A stretch of DNA of 64,000 bases from Gemmatimonadales bacterium (GCA_009840115.1 VXOJ01000007.1:62001-126000), one strand, 5' to 3'. Counted from the stretch's first letter, positions 7,772-16,538 are shown. Translations and numbers: made by a program. Notes: generated by a model not told the origin, from the letters alone.

Positions 7772-8829
7772 CGACGCTCCGCTTCCGCCACCAGCCTCGC
7801 GATCAGCGCTTCGCCGTCCGGCAGCCGCTTTGCCAGTTCATCCCGGACGTGCGGTCTCACGGCCGCGGCGAACGGCGCCGGATCCGGGCGCGAGATCTCC
7901 ACGCCCGCCTCGCGCATCTCCTCGATGGCGTCCGCCTCCATCCGGCGCGCGACTTCGCTCTGGTAGGCGAGCGCCTCGGCCGCGGAACGGTCGACGGTCT
8001 CCCGGATCTCGACGGGAAGCCCCCGATAGAACGGCTCGTTCACGAGAAGCGTGATCGGGTTGTAGGTGATGGATGTGAAGCTGTAGAACTTCGCCACCTC
8101 GTGGAGCCGGCTGCTCACGAAGCCGATCGCGTTCGCCTCCCCGCCGTCGATCACGCCCTGCTGGAGCGCGGAGTAGACCTCGCCGTAGTTCATCGGCGTC
8201 GCCTGGACGCCGAGCGCGGAATAGGCCGCCAGGTACGTCGCGTTCTGGAGGACCCTGAGCTTGAGGCCGGCGAGATCCGAGGGCGTCTCGACGGGCCGGC
8301 GGGTGTTGTAGACGTGGCGGAAGCCGTAGTCGAGAAATCCGAGCGAGCGGACGCCGGTGCGTTCCAGGAGGAGGTCGCGCCACCCGTCTCCCGCCTGGCC
8401 GTTCATCGCTGCGAGCCCGTGGTCCCGCGTCTCGAACAGGAAGGGGAGATCGAATACCTGCGTCTCGGGCACCCAGCCCGAGAGCACCGGTGTGCCCGTG
8501 ATCGCCATGTGCACCGCGCCGACCTGGATCTGCTCGAAGGCGACGCGCTCGCCCCCGAGCTGTCCGGACGGATAGATGACGACCCGGAACCGTCCGTCCG
8601 TGCGCTCGAGCATGAGATCCCGGAACCGCTCCGCCATGAGGTGGAACTCGGAGCCCGTTGAGAGCACGTGGGAGAAGCGCACCTCCCAGGTAGGCGGTTC
8701 GGAGTCGCGGGGCACAGGGGCACCGCAGGACGCCACGAGTAGCGTCGCCGCTACCGCCAGCCCGAGGCCCACCCCCTTCTGGCGCCGAGGGTTCAGGTCC
8801 TCGCCTTCACTCCCGAGTAAGTGCGGCAC
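7768..8829 (-). CDS. dctP: TRAP transporter solute-binding lipoprotein DctP
   Basis: Periplasmic solute receptor of 353 residues (DctP family). An N-terminal hydrophobic stretch ends in a lipobox (LLVASC), so the receptor is membrane-anchored rather than free. The body has the family pattern RFSHVLSTGSEFHLMAERFRDLM, then VFDLPFLFET and the LQQGVIDGGEAN motif in the second half. The Arg that usually binds the ligand carboxylate is plausibly in the segment around LAGLKLRVLQN, as in family members. The ATG at 8829 lies 23 bases inside the upstream gene; a downstream GTG just before the signal (VGLGLAVAATLL) is an alternative start. Confidence 0.92.
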   Translation of the reverse strand: MPHLLGSEGEDLNPRRQKGVGLGLAVAATLLVASCGAPVPRDSEPPTWEVRFSHVLSTGSEFHLMAERFRDLMLERTDGRFRVVIYPSGQLGGERVAFEQIQVGAVHMAITGTPVLSGWVPETQVFDLPFLFETRDHGLAAMNGQAGDGWRDLLLERTGVRSLGFLDYGFRHVYNTRRPVETPSDLAGLKLRVLQNATYLAAYSALGVQATPMNYGEVYSALQQGVIDGGEANAIGFVSSRLHEVAKFYSFTSITYNPITLLVNEPFYRGLPVEIRETVDRSAAEALAYQSEVARRMEADAIEEMREAGVEISRPDPAPFAAAVRPHVRDELAKRLPDGEALIARLVAEAERR

Positions 8830-9277
8830 CTTCCACGATGTGTCGCTGGATGGCCTGAGCCCACTGGGCCATGAAGTCCTCGAAGGCTTCGCCGAACGCT
8901 CGCACGAAATCGTCCGCGTCGGACGAAAGCGACGTCATTCGATACTTCACAGACGCCCGGCTTCGGTTGTCACTGTCGGGAGTCACACGAACGTCCACCA
9001 TGGCGGTGTGGTGGTCGGGAACTATGTACACGAACGAAGCGACGCCCGCGGCGGGCGCATGCCGTGTCTGGACCCATGTCGCCGTTCCCACGCCTTCCTT
9101 GATGGTCTGGAACACCAGGCCTTCCCGCGCGTGGGGCCCGTTCGGAGACAAGTAGCGCGGGTCCCACCCTGCGACCCACCGCCGCTCACCCTCCGCGCTG
9201 AACAGCGGGAACGCGTCCGAAACCGGCAGGGCCATGACGAAGCCGCCCGCCCGGTCTACACGGACTCGCGTGTCCAC
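8807..9277 (-). CDS. SRPBCC/START-fold protein
   Basis: Protein of 156 residues with no signal peptide that resembles the SRPBCC (polyketide cyclase/START) fold: an early strand and FPLFSAEGERRW segment, GTATWVQTRHAPAAGVASFVYIVP strands, and a long C-terminal helix with AFGEAFEDFMAQWAQAIQRHI. Such proteins bind hydrophobic ligands in a beta-cradle cavity. It sits between the SDR gene (three bases apart) and dctP (overlapping), so it is part of the TRAP operon. A role in handling the imported compound or a product of the dehydrogenase is an inference from context. Confidence 0.65.
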   Translation of the reverse strand: MDTRVRVDRAGGFVMALPVSDAFPLFSAEGERRWVAGWDPRYLSPNGPHAREGLVFQTIKEGVGTATWVQTRHAPAAGVASFVYIVPDHHTAMVDVRVTPDSDNRSRASVKYRMTSLSSDADDFVRAFGEAFEDFMAQWAQAIQRHIVEGAALTRE

Positions 9278-9280
9278 GAC

Positions 9281-10045
9281 CTAGGCACCCCAGATCGTCT
9301 GGCCAGCGTCGATGAACAGGCTGGCGCCCGTCACGAGTCGCGCCTCCTCGTTCGACGCGAGGTAGACGACGGCTCCCACGACGTCGTCCGGCGCGCCGAT
9401 CTTCCGGAGCGGGATCCGGGCGAGGCGCCCCTCGCGGAAGTCGTCCCGCGCGATGTCGGCGCGGTTCAGGTCGGTTTCGATCAGGCCCGGCGCGATAGCG
9501 TTCACCCGGATCCCGTGCGGCGCGAGTTCGAGCGCCATCTGCTTCGTGAGCATCTCGACCCCCGCCTTCGACACGCAGTAGTGCGTGAGGTTCGGCGCGG
9601 CCACCGCCTGTCCGGCGGAAGATACGTTGACGACCGCCCCTGCCGTTCCCGCCTCGACCATGCGGCGCGCCACCGCCTGACCCACCAGGAAGTATCCCTT
9701 CAGGTTGACGCCCTGAATGGCGTCCCACTCCCCTTCGTCGATCTCGAGGAAGGGCGTGCGTCTCAGGATCCCCGCGTTGTTCGCGAGGATGTCGAGGCCA
9801 CCCAGGAAGTCGTCCGCCTCCGCGACGAAACGTTCGACGTCGGAACGGGAGTCCGTCGAGCCCTGCACGGCGACCGCGCGGCGCCCCATCGCCTCGATGT
9901 CACGAACGGCGCTCTCGGCATCCTCGCGACTCCGCCGGTAGTTGACCCCCACGTCCGCCCCCTCGCGGGCCAGTCCGAGGGCGATCGCCCGACCGATGCT
10001 CCGCGAGCCGCCGGTAACCAGAGCACGCTTGCCGTCAAGACGCAT
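9281..10045 (-). CDS. SDR-family NAD(P)-dependent oxidoreductase
   Basis: Classical short-chain dehydrogenase of 254 residues. The cofactor loop is LVTGGSRSIGRAIALGLA, the structural motif NNAG is present (ILANNAGIL), and the catalytic Ser-Tyr-Lys are seen in NVSSAGQAVAAPNLTHYCVSKAG. The NYRRS following the second strand favours NADP over NAD. It is the first gene of the leftward cluster SDR, SRPBCC, dctP, dctQ, dctM, so its substrate may be the transported carboxylate or a derivative. The divergent M28 peptidase starts 127 bases away. Confidence 0.92.
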   Translation of the reverse strand: MRLDGKRALVTGGSRSIGRAIALGLAREGADVGVNYRRSREDAESAVRDIEAMGRRAVAVQGSTDSRSDVERFVAEADDFLGGLDILANNAGILRRTPFLEIDEGEWDAIQGVNLKGYFLVGQAVARRMVEAGTAGAVVNVSSAGQAVAAPNLTHYCVSKAGVEMLTKQMALELAPHGIRVNAIAPGLIETDLNRADIARDDFREGRLARIPLRKIGAPDDVVGAVVYLASNEEARLVTGASLFIDAGQTIWGA

Positions 10046-10171
10046 GGGGAATTCGGGATTCGAGTTCGCGTGTGATGCCGAGTGGGCAAAGTCCGGGCGT
10101 GGACAGGGATTCGCAACGCGCGTGGGCACCCCTACCTTCGAACAGGTTCCATCTTCCCGCGGGAGCGACCC

Positions 10172-11788
10172 ATGAAGCGCACGGTTCGTCTCGAACTCGC
10201 CTGTTCGCTGGCATGCCTCGCCACTCTGACGGCTTCGCTGATTCCGGGCGTAACCCGGAGCGCGGCGGCGCAGTCGTTTCCCTCCGACGATCCGGTCATT
10301 CGGGCGATCTGGGAGGAGGGAGTCGAGCGCTCCCAGGTCTACGAACTCGGCCAGGTGATGATGGACTCGATCGGGCCGCGGCTGACCGGCTCGCCCGCGA
10401 TGGCCGGCGCCAACGACTGGGCGCTCGCGAAGTACGAGGGGTGGGGCATCGAGGCGTACAAGGAGCAGTACGGCACCTGGCGGGGATGGGAGCGGGGGAT
10501 CACCCACATCGATCTCATCGCGCCGCGCATGCGCACGCTCGAGGGCATGGCGGCCGCGTGGAGCCCGGCCACGGGCGGGCCCGTCGAGGCGGAGGTGGTG
10601 ATCCTGCCGGACGCGGACAGCCCCGGAGCCTTCGAGGCAGCGCTGTCGGAGGTGCGCGGCAAGTTCGTGCTCGTCTCGCGCCCGGAGCCGAGTTGCCGTG
10701 CGCCCGACAACCTGGAGTGGTTCGCGCGGCCCGAGACGACGGCCCGCATGGCGGAGGAGCGGGAGCGCGCCATCGCGGAGTGGAGCGACCGCGTGGGGAA
10801 TACGGGGTTCGATGCGCGCTCGCTGCCGGAAGCGCTGAGCGCAGCCGAACCCGCCGGGATCATCCGCTCGCAGTGGTCCGAGGGCTGGGGCGTCACCAAG
10901 ATCTTCGGCACCCGCGCGGAGCGGGCGCCGGTCCTGGACCTGAGCTGCGAGGCCTACGGGCTCCTGTACCGGCTGGCCGAGAACGATCAGGGGCCGGCGC
11001 TGCGCGTCGACGCACAGGCCCGCTTCCTGGGAGAGGTGCCGGTTTTCAACGCCTTCGCCGTCATCCCCGGCAGCGCCGAGCCCGAGGAGTACGTGATCCT
11101 CGGAGGCCACTACGACTCCTGGGACGGCTCCGACGGCGCGCTCGACAACGGCACCGGCGCCGTCGCGATCATGGAAGCGATGCGCATCCTGAAGAGCGCC
11201 GTCCCGAACCCCCGCCGCACGATCATCGGCGCCCTCTGGAACGGCGAGGAGCAGGGCCTGAACGGCTCACGCGCCTTCGTCGAGGATCATCCCGATATCC
11301 TCGAGCGCACCCACACCGTGTTCAACGTCGATCACGGAAACGGCCCGGTCACGTTCATCCCCATGCAGGGCTTCGCCGGCGCCGCGGGGCGCTTCGGCGA
11401 TTGGCTCGCGAAGATCCCCAGCGAACTCTCCGACCTAGTCACGCTCGAGGTCCCCGGGATGCCCGAGTCCGGCGGGACCGACCACGCCTCCTTCCTGTGC
11501 GCGGGAGTGCCCGCCTTCAGCTTCCACGTCGGGGCCGGCCGGAGCGAGATGAACATCGCCGACAACCGCTGGGACACGAGCACCTACACCTGGCACACCA
11601 ACCGGGACACCTTCGACAAGATCGTCTTCGAGGACCTGCGCGACGACGCCGTGATGACCGCGATGCTCGCCTACCTGGCCTCCGAAGACCCGGACCGCAT
11701 GCCCCGCGACCGGCGCGCCATGCCGCCCGGCACCCAGTGGCCCGACTGCCGCCCCCCGGCCCGGACTTCGGGCCAGAGCACGCGGTGA
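10172..11788 (+). CDS. Secreted M28-family zinc metallopeptidase
   Basis: Exported di-zinc exopeptidase of 538 residues (M28 family, aminopeptidase/carboxypeptidase Q-like). A Sec signal peptide ends around SAAAQS. A PA-like insert covers roughly residues 120-280. The metal ligands are visible: H and D in GGHYDSWDGSDGALDN, the catalytic Glu pair in WNGEEQGLNGSRAF, and the last His in TDHASFLCAGVPAF. GGGAGCGAC precedes the ATG at 10172, favouring it over the GTG at 10082. Probably degrades peptides or dipeptides outside the cytoplasm. Confidence 0.92.
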   Translation: MKRTVRLELACSLACLATLTASLIPGVTRSAAAQSFPSDDPVIRAIWEEGVERSQVYELGQVMMDSIGPRLTGSPAMAGANDWALAKYEGWGIEAYKEQYGTWRGWERGITHIDLIAPRMRTLEGMAAAWSPATGGPVEAEVVILPDADSPGAFEAALSEVRGKFVLVSRPEPSCRAPDNLEWFARPETTARMAEERERAIAEWSDRVGNTGFDARSLPEALSAAEPAGIIRSQWSEGWGVTKIFGTRAERAPVLDLSCEAYGLLYRLAENDQGPALRVDAQARFLGEVPVFNAFAVIPGSAEPEEYVILGGHYDSWDGSDGALDNGTGAVAIMEAMRILKSAVPNPRRTIIGALWNGEEQGLNGSRAFVEDHPDILERTHTVFNVDHGNGPVTFIPMQGFAGAAGRFGDWLAKIPSELSDLVTLEVPGMPESGGTDHASFLCAGVPAFSFHVGAGRSEMNIADNRWDTSTYTWHTNRDTFDKIVFEDLRDDAVMTAMLAYLASEDPDRMPRDRRAMPPGTQWPDCRPPARTSGQSTR

Positions 11789-11798
11789 CGGATCCGGT

Positions 11799-12251
11799 TC
11801 AGTCGTCGAGGCTCAGGGACCAGTTGTTCCACTTGAGGTCCGGCAGAGCACCGAGGGATCTGTAGAAGCCCTCGGCCGCGCGGTTCCCGTCCATGACCGT
11901 CCAGATCACTTCGGCCGCACCGATGGATGTGGCGTGCGAAACCACCGCCGCCATCAGGGCCTTCCCCGCCCCCGCGTCGCGCGCACTCTCTTCGACGAAC
12001 AGCTCCTTGAGCACGACCTTCGGGCGCAGCGTATAGGTCCATGGAATCGTGTAGGCCACGGCCATCCCGACGAGATCATCGTCCTGCTCGGCCACGAATG
12101 CCGTGAACAGCCGCGCGTCCCCGAACCCGTGCTCGAGCACGCTCTCCCGCGTCACCACGAAGTCGTCGATGTACTCCTCGAACCGCGCCAGCCCCCGCAT
12201 CAACTCCAACAGCCGATCCACATCGCCCCGTTCAGCCAGCCTTACGCGCAT
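11799..12251 (-). CDS. GNAT family N-acetyltransferase
   Basis: Single-domain GNAT of 150 residues. VRLAERGDVDRLLELMRGLARFEEY opens the fold as in spermidine/spermine-type acetyltransferases. The acetyl-CoA region reads LFVEESARDAGAGKALMAAVVSHA, where the usual RxxGxG is RDAGAG, and the C-terminal motif is FYRSLGA. The ATG at 12251 starts the conserved core; the open frame upstream runs through the tRNA-flanking non-coding region and is not used. It is convergent with the M28 peptidase gene, ten bases away. Substrate unknown, a diamine or amino acid being likely for this subgroup. Confidence 0.85.
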   Translation of the reverse strand: MRVRLAERGDVDRLLELMRGLARFEEYIDDFVVTRESVLEHGFGDARLFTAFVAEQDDDLVGMAVAYTIPWTYTLRPKVVLKELFVEESARDAGAGKALMAAVVSHATSIGAAEVIWTVMDGNRAAEGFYRSLGALPDLKWNNWSLSLDD

Positions 12252-12491
12252 ATGACGGCACCCCTGTCCTCGAGGAAGTGTGTTGAACAACCGACCGCCC
12301 GGTGAACGATCGCCCGGACAACGCTGATTCGGCGAGAGGGGCGAAGCCCTTCGCGAGCCCACGGACAACGCGGACCGGCACGTGTGCCACAAGGACGTGC
12401 CCGGGAGAATTTGGCCAGCGAAGGGGAGCGAAGCTCCACGAGCGCCCGAATTCTCGCGGGCGCAGGTTTGACTTCCGAAGGAAGGAAAGCA
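12252..12491. other. Non-coding stretch with small hairpins downstream of tRNA-Arg
   Basis: No gene is visible. The stretch contains hairpins with GAA loops, GGGC-GAA-GCCC near 12340 and GGAGC-GAA-GCTCC near 12430, a stem GCGCCCG/CGGGCGC at about 12443-12464, and a CTTCC/GGAAG stem close to the tRNA. It also holds a 13-base copy of the tRNA-Arg 3' end (12399-12411). In the leftward direction these hairpins follow the tRNA array and could help end or process its transcript, but none has a clear T run. Confidence 0.5.
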
Positions 12492-12565
12492 TGCGCCCGG
12501 GAGAATTCGAATCCCCAACCTCCTGATCCGTAGTCAGGTGCTCTATCCAGTTGAGCTACGGGCGC
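12492..12565 (-). tRNA. tRNA-Arg(ACG)
   Basis: Cloverleaf on the minus strand. Acceptor 5' GCGCCCG pairs with 3' CGGGCGC; anticodon stem CCTGA/TCAGG holds loop CTACGGA with anticodon ACG; T-loop is GATTCGAAT. Discriminator A; CCA is not encoded. Confidence 0.97.
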
Positions 12566-12605
12566 TCGGAGCCGGTCGTACAGCGATCGGCGATGTCGTG
12601 CTGCA

Positions 12606-12691
12606 TGCCCAGGAGAGGATTCGAACCTCCACGTCCGTAAAAGGACACTAGCCCCTCAAGCTAGCGCGTCTGCCAGTTCCGCCACCTGGGC
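12606..12691 (-). tRNA. tRNA-Leu(GAG)
   Basis: Class II tRNA with a long variable arm. Acceptor GCCCAGG/CCTGGGC; anticodon stem CTAGC/GCTAG with loop TTGAGGG, anticodon GAG. Discriminator A; no encoded CCA. Confidence 0.96.
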
Positions 12692-12697
12692 CTGAAA

Positions 12698-12783
12698 TGC
12701 TCGGGGGGGGAGTCGAACCCCCACGGGAGTTTAATCCCACAGGATCCTGAATCCTGCGCGTCTGCCATTTCCGCCACCCGAGC
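12698..12783 (-). tRNA. tRNA-Leu(CAG)
   Basis: Class II tRNA with a long variable arm. Acceptor GCTCGGG pairs with CCCGAGC; anticodon stem CAGGA/TCCTG with loop TTCAGGA, anticodon CAG. It begins seven bases from the tRNA-Leu(GAG) gene. No encoded CCA. Confidence 0.96.
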
Positions 12784-12854
12784 CTGCGCCCCTGAACCCT
12801 CGGGTCCGGGGAGTCGCCCCCGAGAACCGGTGCCGCTGGCTCCGCCGGGACGAG

Positions 12855-12929
12855 TGCGCCCGACAGGATTCGAACCTGTGACCTCTTGCTCCGGAGGCAA
12901 GCGCTCTATCCAGGCTGAGCTACGGGCGC
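12855..12929 (-). tRNA. tRNA-Arg(CCG)
   Basis: Acceptor GCGCCCG/CGGGCGC; anticodon stem CTTGC/GCAAG with loop CTCCGGA, anticodon CCG. It is the first gene of the leftward four-tRNA array in transcription order. Discriminator A; no encoded CCA. Confidence 0.97.
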
Positions 12930-13032
12930 AGACACGAAACGCGCCGCCGGAAGAGGCGACGCGCCGCGCGGGCAATCTAATCGGACCGGCGCCCAGCGTC
13001 TACCTGCCGCACGGGGCCGACCCCGACTCGGT

Positions 13033-14319
13033 TCAGCGCGATCCGGATGAGGTCGCGGCCGTGTCGTCGATCGAGTCGATGACGAGGTCGAGCAGGCCGT
13101 CGATCGCCCCTCCGGGGATCCAGCGCGCCACCACCACGAGATCGTTCACCGGGTCGCAGTAGATCATGTTCGTCCCGTTTCCGAGGTGGGCCCACGCCTC
13201 CGCGGGCGCGCTCGGATAGCGCTTGTTCCCCTCGTCGTCCGCGACGTTGAGCATGAAGTTCATGAACCCGTAGGAGCCGTTCGCCGGGCCCGGCGTCGTC
13301 GCGAGGTCGAACCATTCCTCGGAGAGGAGTTGCCGGTCTCCCCACGTCCCGCGCCGCAGCGTGAAGAGGCCGAAGCGCGCCTGGTCGCGGGCGCTGATGA
13401 ACATGCCGCCGCCCCAGTGGCCGCCACCGCTCACCGACTGCACGCGACGCCCGTCGATCGTGACCCACGAGTTCTCGTAGCCGTTCCAGCGCCAGGTCGG
13501 GGAGGCGCCGATCGGTCCCATCACCTGTTCGTGCAGGACCTCGGGCAGCGGGCGCCGCAGGACGCTCATCGCGGCGAGCGCGAGGAGGTTCACGCGGGTG
13601 TCGTTGTACTCGTATACGGTCCCCGAGGGGTGTCGCTCGCGGGTCATCCACGTGTCCGGGTCGCCGCTCGGACGGTCGGCCCAGTCCGGCTTGCCCCACA
13701 GCGTGCCCTCCCAGTCGGACGTCTGCCGCAGGAGGTCGTCCCACGTGATCGTGCGGTTGTGCTCGGACTCGAACATCGTCGTCGGATCGGGCTTCCCGAA
13801 GCCGATGCGGTCGACGCCCGGCTCCCCGTCGCCCGGCGGCACGTCGATCGGGGCCATGTACTCGCGCACCGTGTCGTCGAGCGAGCCGATGAGCCCCTCG
13901 TCCCACGCGAGTCCCACGGATGTCGAGAGGAACGACTTGGTCACGCTGTACGTCATGTCGACCCGCTTCGTGTCCCCCCACTCCGCGACGATGTAGCCGT
14001 GCCGCACGATCATCCCGGCCGGCCCGCCCCGCACGTTGAAGGGGCCGATCCCCTCCCCGAGCGGTTCGCGCCCGAAGCTCCGGCTGTGCTGGAACTCCCG
14101 GTCTCGCGCCTGGCTCGTCTCGTGCTCGAGGGCGTATTCGACCGCCGCCTGGACGCCCGCCGCGTTCATCCCCACCTGCTCCGGAGTGCGCGTCTCCCAC
14201 GCGTCCCCCCGCGCGGGCAGGTACTGCGCGGCCCCGACGCCCGGAAACGCGACCGTCGCTGAAACGGCAAGAAGTCCGGCCCAAAGCGCGCCACGGTGCG
14301 CGCGAATCATGCCCCGCAT
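13033..14319 (-). CDS. Secreted serine hydrolase, beta-lactamase/S12 family
   Basis: Exported hydrolase of 428 residues. The signal peptide ends near VGAAQ. The catalytic SxxK is SVTK in DMTYSVTKSFLS, the YxN motif is YND in VYEYNDTRVN, and a late GNGTNM segment takes the place of the KTG strand. AGGAGGT lies just before the ATG at 14319, which fixes this start; the open frame continues upstream without a better site. It is not the same subgroup as the S12 protein at the window start. Target may be a peptidoglycan-like or ester substrate; no partner gene is adjacent, since tRNA genes lie on one side. Confidence 0.87.
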   Translation of the reverse strand: MRGMIRAHRGALWAGLLAVSATVAFPGVGAAQYLPARGDAWETRTPEQVGMNAAGVQAAVEYALEHETSQARDREFQHSRSFGREPLGEGIGPFNVRGGPAGMIVRHGYIVAEWGDTKRVDMTYSVTKSFLSTSVGLAWDEGLIGSLDDTVREYMAPIDVPPGDGEPGVDRIGFGKPDPTTMFESEHNRTITWDDLLRQTSDWEGTLWGKPDWADRPSGDPDTWMTRERHPSGTVYEYNDTRVNLLALAAMSVLRRPLPEVLHEQVMGPIGASPTWRWNGYENSWVTIDGRRVQSVSGGGHWGGGMFISARDQARFGLFTLRRGTWGDRQLLSEEWFDLATTPGPANGSYGFMNFMLNVADDEGNKRYPSAPAEAWAHLGNGTNMIYCDPVNDLVVVARWIPGGAIDGLLDLVIDSIDDTAATSSGSR

Positions 14320-14422
14320 GAGAACCTCCTGATTCGGATCGAGTACGGGAGGCATCGTAACGACTGGCACCGCGCCGGTACACGGGTATCTGAGGCCGGG
14401 CGATCAAACACGGTTCCTCGAA

Positions 14423-15010
14423 CTAGGTCCGGTGCCGCCACCTTCCGATCAGGCGGCGGACCCAGCGGATGGAGACGCTCGAGCCGACCGCGAGCACGCT
14501 CGCCAGCAGATCGAACCCGATGTCGAACCAGTCGAACGTGCGGCTGGGCACGAAGAACTGGATGCATTCGTCCACCACGCCGACCGCCGTCGTCACGGCG
14601 ATAGCCAGCACGGCCGGCACAGGGACGCGCTTCCCGTGGGCCTTCCGTTCCACCAGGGCCTCGTGGATGATGAGCGCCAGCACCGCGTATTCGATGAGAT
14701 GGGAACGCTCCGCGGCATCGATCGCGCGGGCCAAACCGATGATGGCGATCGCCGCGACGCCCAGCGCGAAGCCGACCTCCACGCCGCGCGAGCGCTCCCT
14801 CAGCCCCTGCACCACGATCATCACCGCGATCAGAAGCATGCCGGCGCTGAACATCGTGGGGACCAGTTCGAGCAGCCCGCTCTCGCGGAGCGCGTCGGCC
14901 AGCGTCCGCGCGAGATCGGCCGTCGCATAGATCGCCACGACCACGGCCAGCGCCCACACCCACAGGCGCCTCTCCCGGTTGGACGAGAAGTCCGGCATCC
15001 GCATCTCCAT
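14423..15010 (-). CDS. VanZ-like membrane protein
   Basis: Membrane protein of about 195 residues with five hydrophobic segments. The C-terminal half shows the VanZ-family pattern: an RSHLIEYAVLALIIHEAL helix, then GVVDECIQFFVPSRTFDWFDIGFDLLAS, which is the usual E-x-x-Q plus F-D-x-x-D arrangement. VanZ homologues are widespread and of uncertain role; one confers teicoplanin resistance. Three ATGs lie close together (15010, 15004, 14998); the first is used. It is divergent from the secreted protein gene at 15121. Confidence 0.8.
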   Translation of the reverse strand: MEMRMPDFSSNRERRLWVWALAVVVAIYATADLARTLADALRESGLLELVPTMFSAGMLLIAVMIVVQGLRERSRGVEVGFALGVAAIAIIGLARAIDAAERSHLIEYAVLALIIHEALVERKAHGKRVPVPAVLAIAVTTAVGVVDECIQFFVPSRTFDWFDIGFDLLASVLAVGSSVSIRWVRRLIGRWRHRT

Positions 15011-15120
15011 CCCGGCTCGGGCGGACGGCCACCCCGTGAACCATCGCGCAACGAGCCCTATGATTAGAAAGTGACGACCCTTTTGTGTCGCTGAGACGCT
15101 GAACCGCGAGGGAAGTTCCG

Positions 15121-16209
15121 ATGAAGGTAACCATGATGCGCGCAACAGTCGCGGTGGCGCTGGTCGCCGCCGTGTCGATCCCGGTCACGCGGGCGCAGGA
15201 TGGCGGCGCGGTGCCGCGCACGCCGGACGGGCGCCCCGACCTGCAGGGGAACTGGACGAACGGCACCATCACGCCCATCGAGCGGCCCCAGGGGTTCGAT
15301 GCCGTGCTCACGCCCGAGCAGGTCGCCCAGATCGAAGGCGGCCGGCAGGAGTGCATCGAGGCGCACTCGGGATCCAGCGATCCGGACCGTGACGCGCCGG
15401 CGGAGGGCGGCACCACCATCGGGTGCGACTTCATCCTGGAGGCGGCGGCCGGCGGCACGGGCGGCTACAACCTCTTCTATCTGGACCGGGGAGATCAGGT
15501 CGCCGTTGTGAACGGAGAACCGCGCAGTTCCCTCCTCATGATTCCGGAGGATGGCCGAATCCCCGCCCGCACGCCGGAAGCGCAGCAGCGCCTCGGCCTG
15601 CTTATGGCCGCCCGCGGCCAGCACGGCGAGTACGACAACCCCGAGAACCGGCCCCTCTCCGAGCGCTGCATCGTCTCGTTCGGGTCCAACGCCGGCCCTC
15701 CGATGCTCCCCAACTACTTCTACAACAACAATTACACCATCGTGCAGACCCCCGACCACGTCGCGATCATGACGGAGATGGTGCACGACACCCGCATCAT
15801 CCCGATCGGCGGGTCGCCGGACTCCGGCGACACGGGCGAGGCCGACGGACCGTCGGCGTTTCCGGAGGAGATCCGGCCCTGGTTCGGGGATTCCCGCGGG
15901 TGGTGGGAGGACGACACGCTCGTCATCGAGACGACGAAGCTCAACCCGCAGCAGCTCATGGCCTATCGCGAGTTCTTCGGCGCGAGTCCGAGCATGAAGA
16001 TCACGGAACGGCTCACGCGCGTGGACGCGAACACGATCAACTACGAGTTCCTGATCGACGACCCGGACACGTGGGAGACCCCGTGGGGCGGCGAGGTCCC
16101 GTTCGTGAGGATGGACGACCTCCTCTACGAGTACGCCTGCCACGAGGCGAACTACGCCCTGGAGAACGTCCTGCTCGGCGCCCGCGCTCAGGAGCGCGAG
16201 AACCGGTAA
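15121..16209 (+). CDS. Conserved secreted protein of unknown function
   Basis: Exported protein of 362 residues with a Sec signal ending at VTRAQ. Recognisable conserved blocks are RTPDGRPDLQGNW after the signal, SERCIVSFG in the middle, EMVHDTRIIPIGG, WWEDDTLVIETTKLN, LTRVDANTINYEF with DDPDTWETPW, and YEYACHEANY near the end. Proteins with this set are common in soil and marine Acidobacteria, Gemmatimonadota and related groups, usually as secreted proteins without assigned function. GAGGGAAG precedes the ATG. The Trp-rich, strand-rich body suggests a beta fold. No enzymatic motif was recognised. Confidence 0.75.
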   Translation: MKVTMMRATVAVALVAAVSIPVTRAQDGGAVPRTPDGRPDLQGNWTNGTITPIERPQGFDAVLTPEQVAQIEGGRQECIEAHSGSSDPDRDAPAEGGTTIGCDFILEAAAGGTGGYNLFYLDRGDQVAVVNGEPRSSLLMIPEDGRIPARTPEAQQRLGLLMAARGQHGEYDNPENRPLSERCIVSFGSNAGPPMLPNYFYNNNYTIVQTPDHVAIMTEMVHDTRIIPIGGSPDSGDTGEADGPSAFPEEIRPWFGDSRGWWEDDTLVIETTKLNPQQLMAYREFFGASPSMKITERLTRVDANTINYEFLIDDPDTWETPWGGEVPFVRMDDLLYEYACHEANYALENVLLGARAQERENR

Positions 16210-16274
16210 GGCGCAAGCCGACCCCGGGTGAGCGTGGCGAGGCGGCAGGCGGAACGAGGAGGCGGGCTGGAGAA

Positions 16275-16347
<73 letters not shown>

Positions 16348-16403
16348 GTACAGCTTCAAAGCTCTCGTTCGCGGCCTCGGCGGGCAAACCGCGGGCCGCG
16401 AAA

Positions 16404-16476
16404 TGGAGCCGAGGGGATTCGAACCCCTGACCTCTGCAATGCCATTGCAGCGCTCTCCCAGCTGAGCTACGGCCCC
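16404..16476 (-). tRNA. tRNA-Ala(GGC)
   Basis: Acceptor GGGGCCG pairs with CGGCTCC, with one G-U pair; anticodon stem CTGCA/TGCAG with loop ATGGCAT, anticodon GGC. The alanine-determinant G3-U70 pair is therefore present. No encoded CCA. Confidence 0.96.
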
Positions 16477-16538
16477 GCGCTTCGACTGTCGCTTCACGCG
16501 GACGGGCTGGCGTCGGTCCCGTCCTGCCTTCCGTCCAG

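Noticed and set aside
12425-12437. Intrinsic terminator at GGAGC-GAA-GCTCC
   Set aside because: Stem is short and there is no T run on either strand.
12252-12518. N-terminal extension of the GNAT gene at 11799
   Set aside because: The extension runs through non-coding DNA and part of tRNA-Arg; the ATG at 12251 begins the conserved core.
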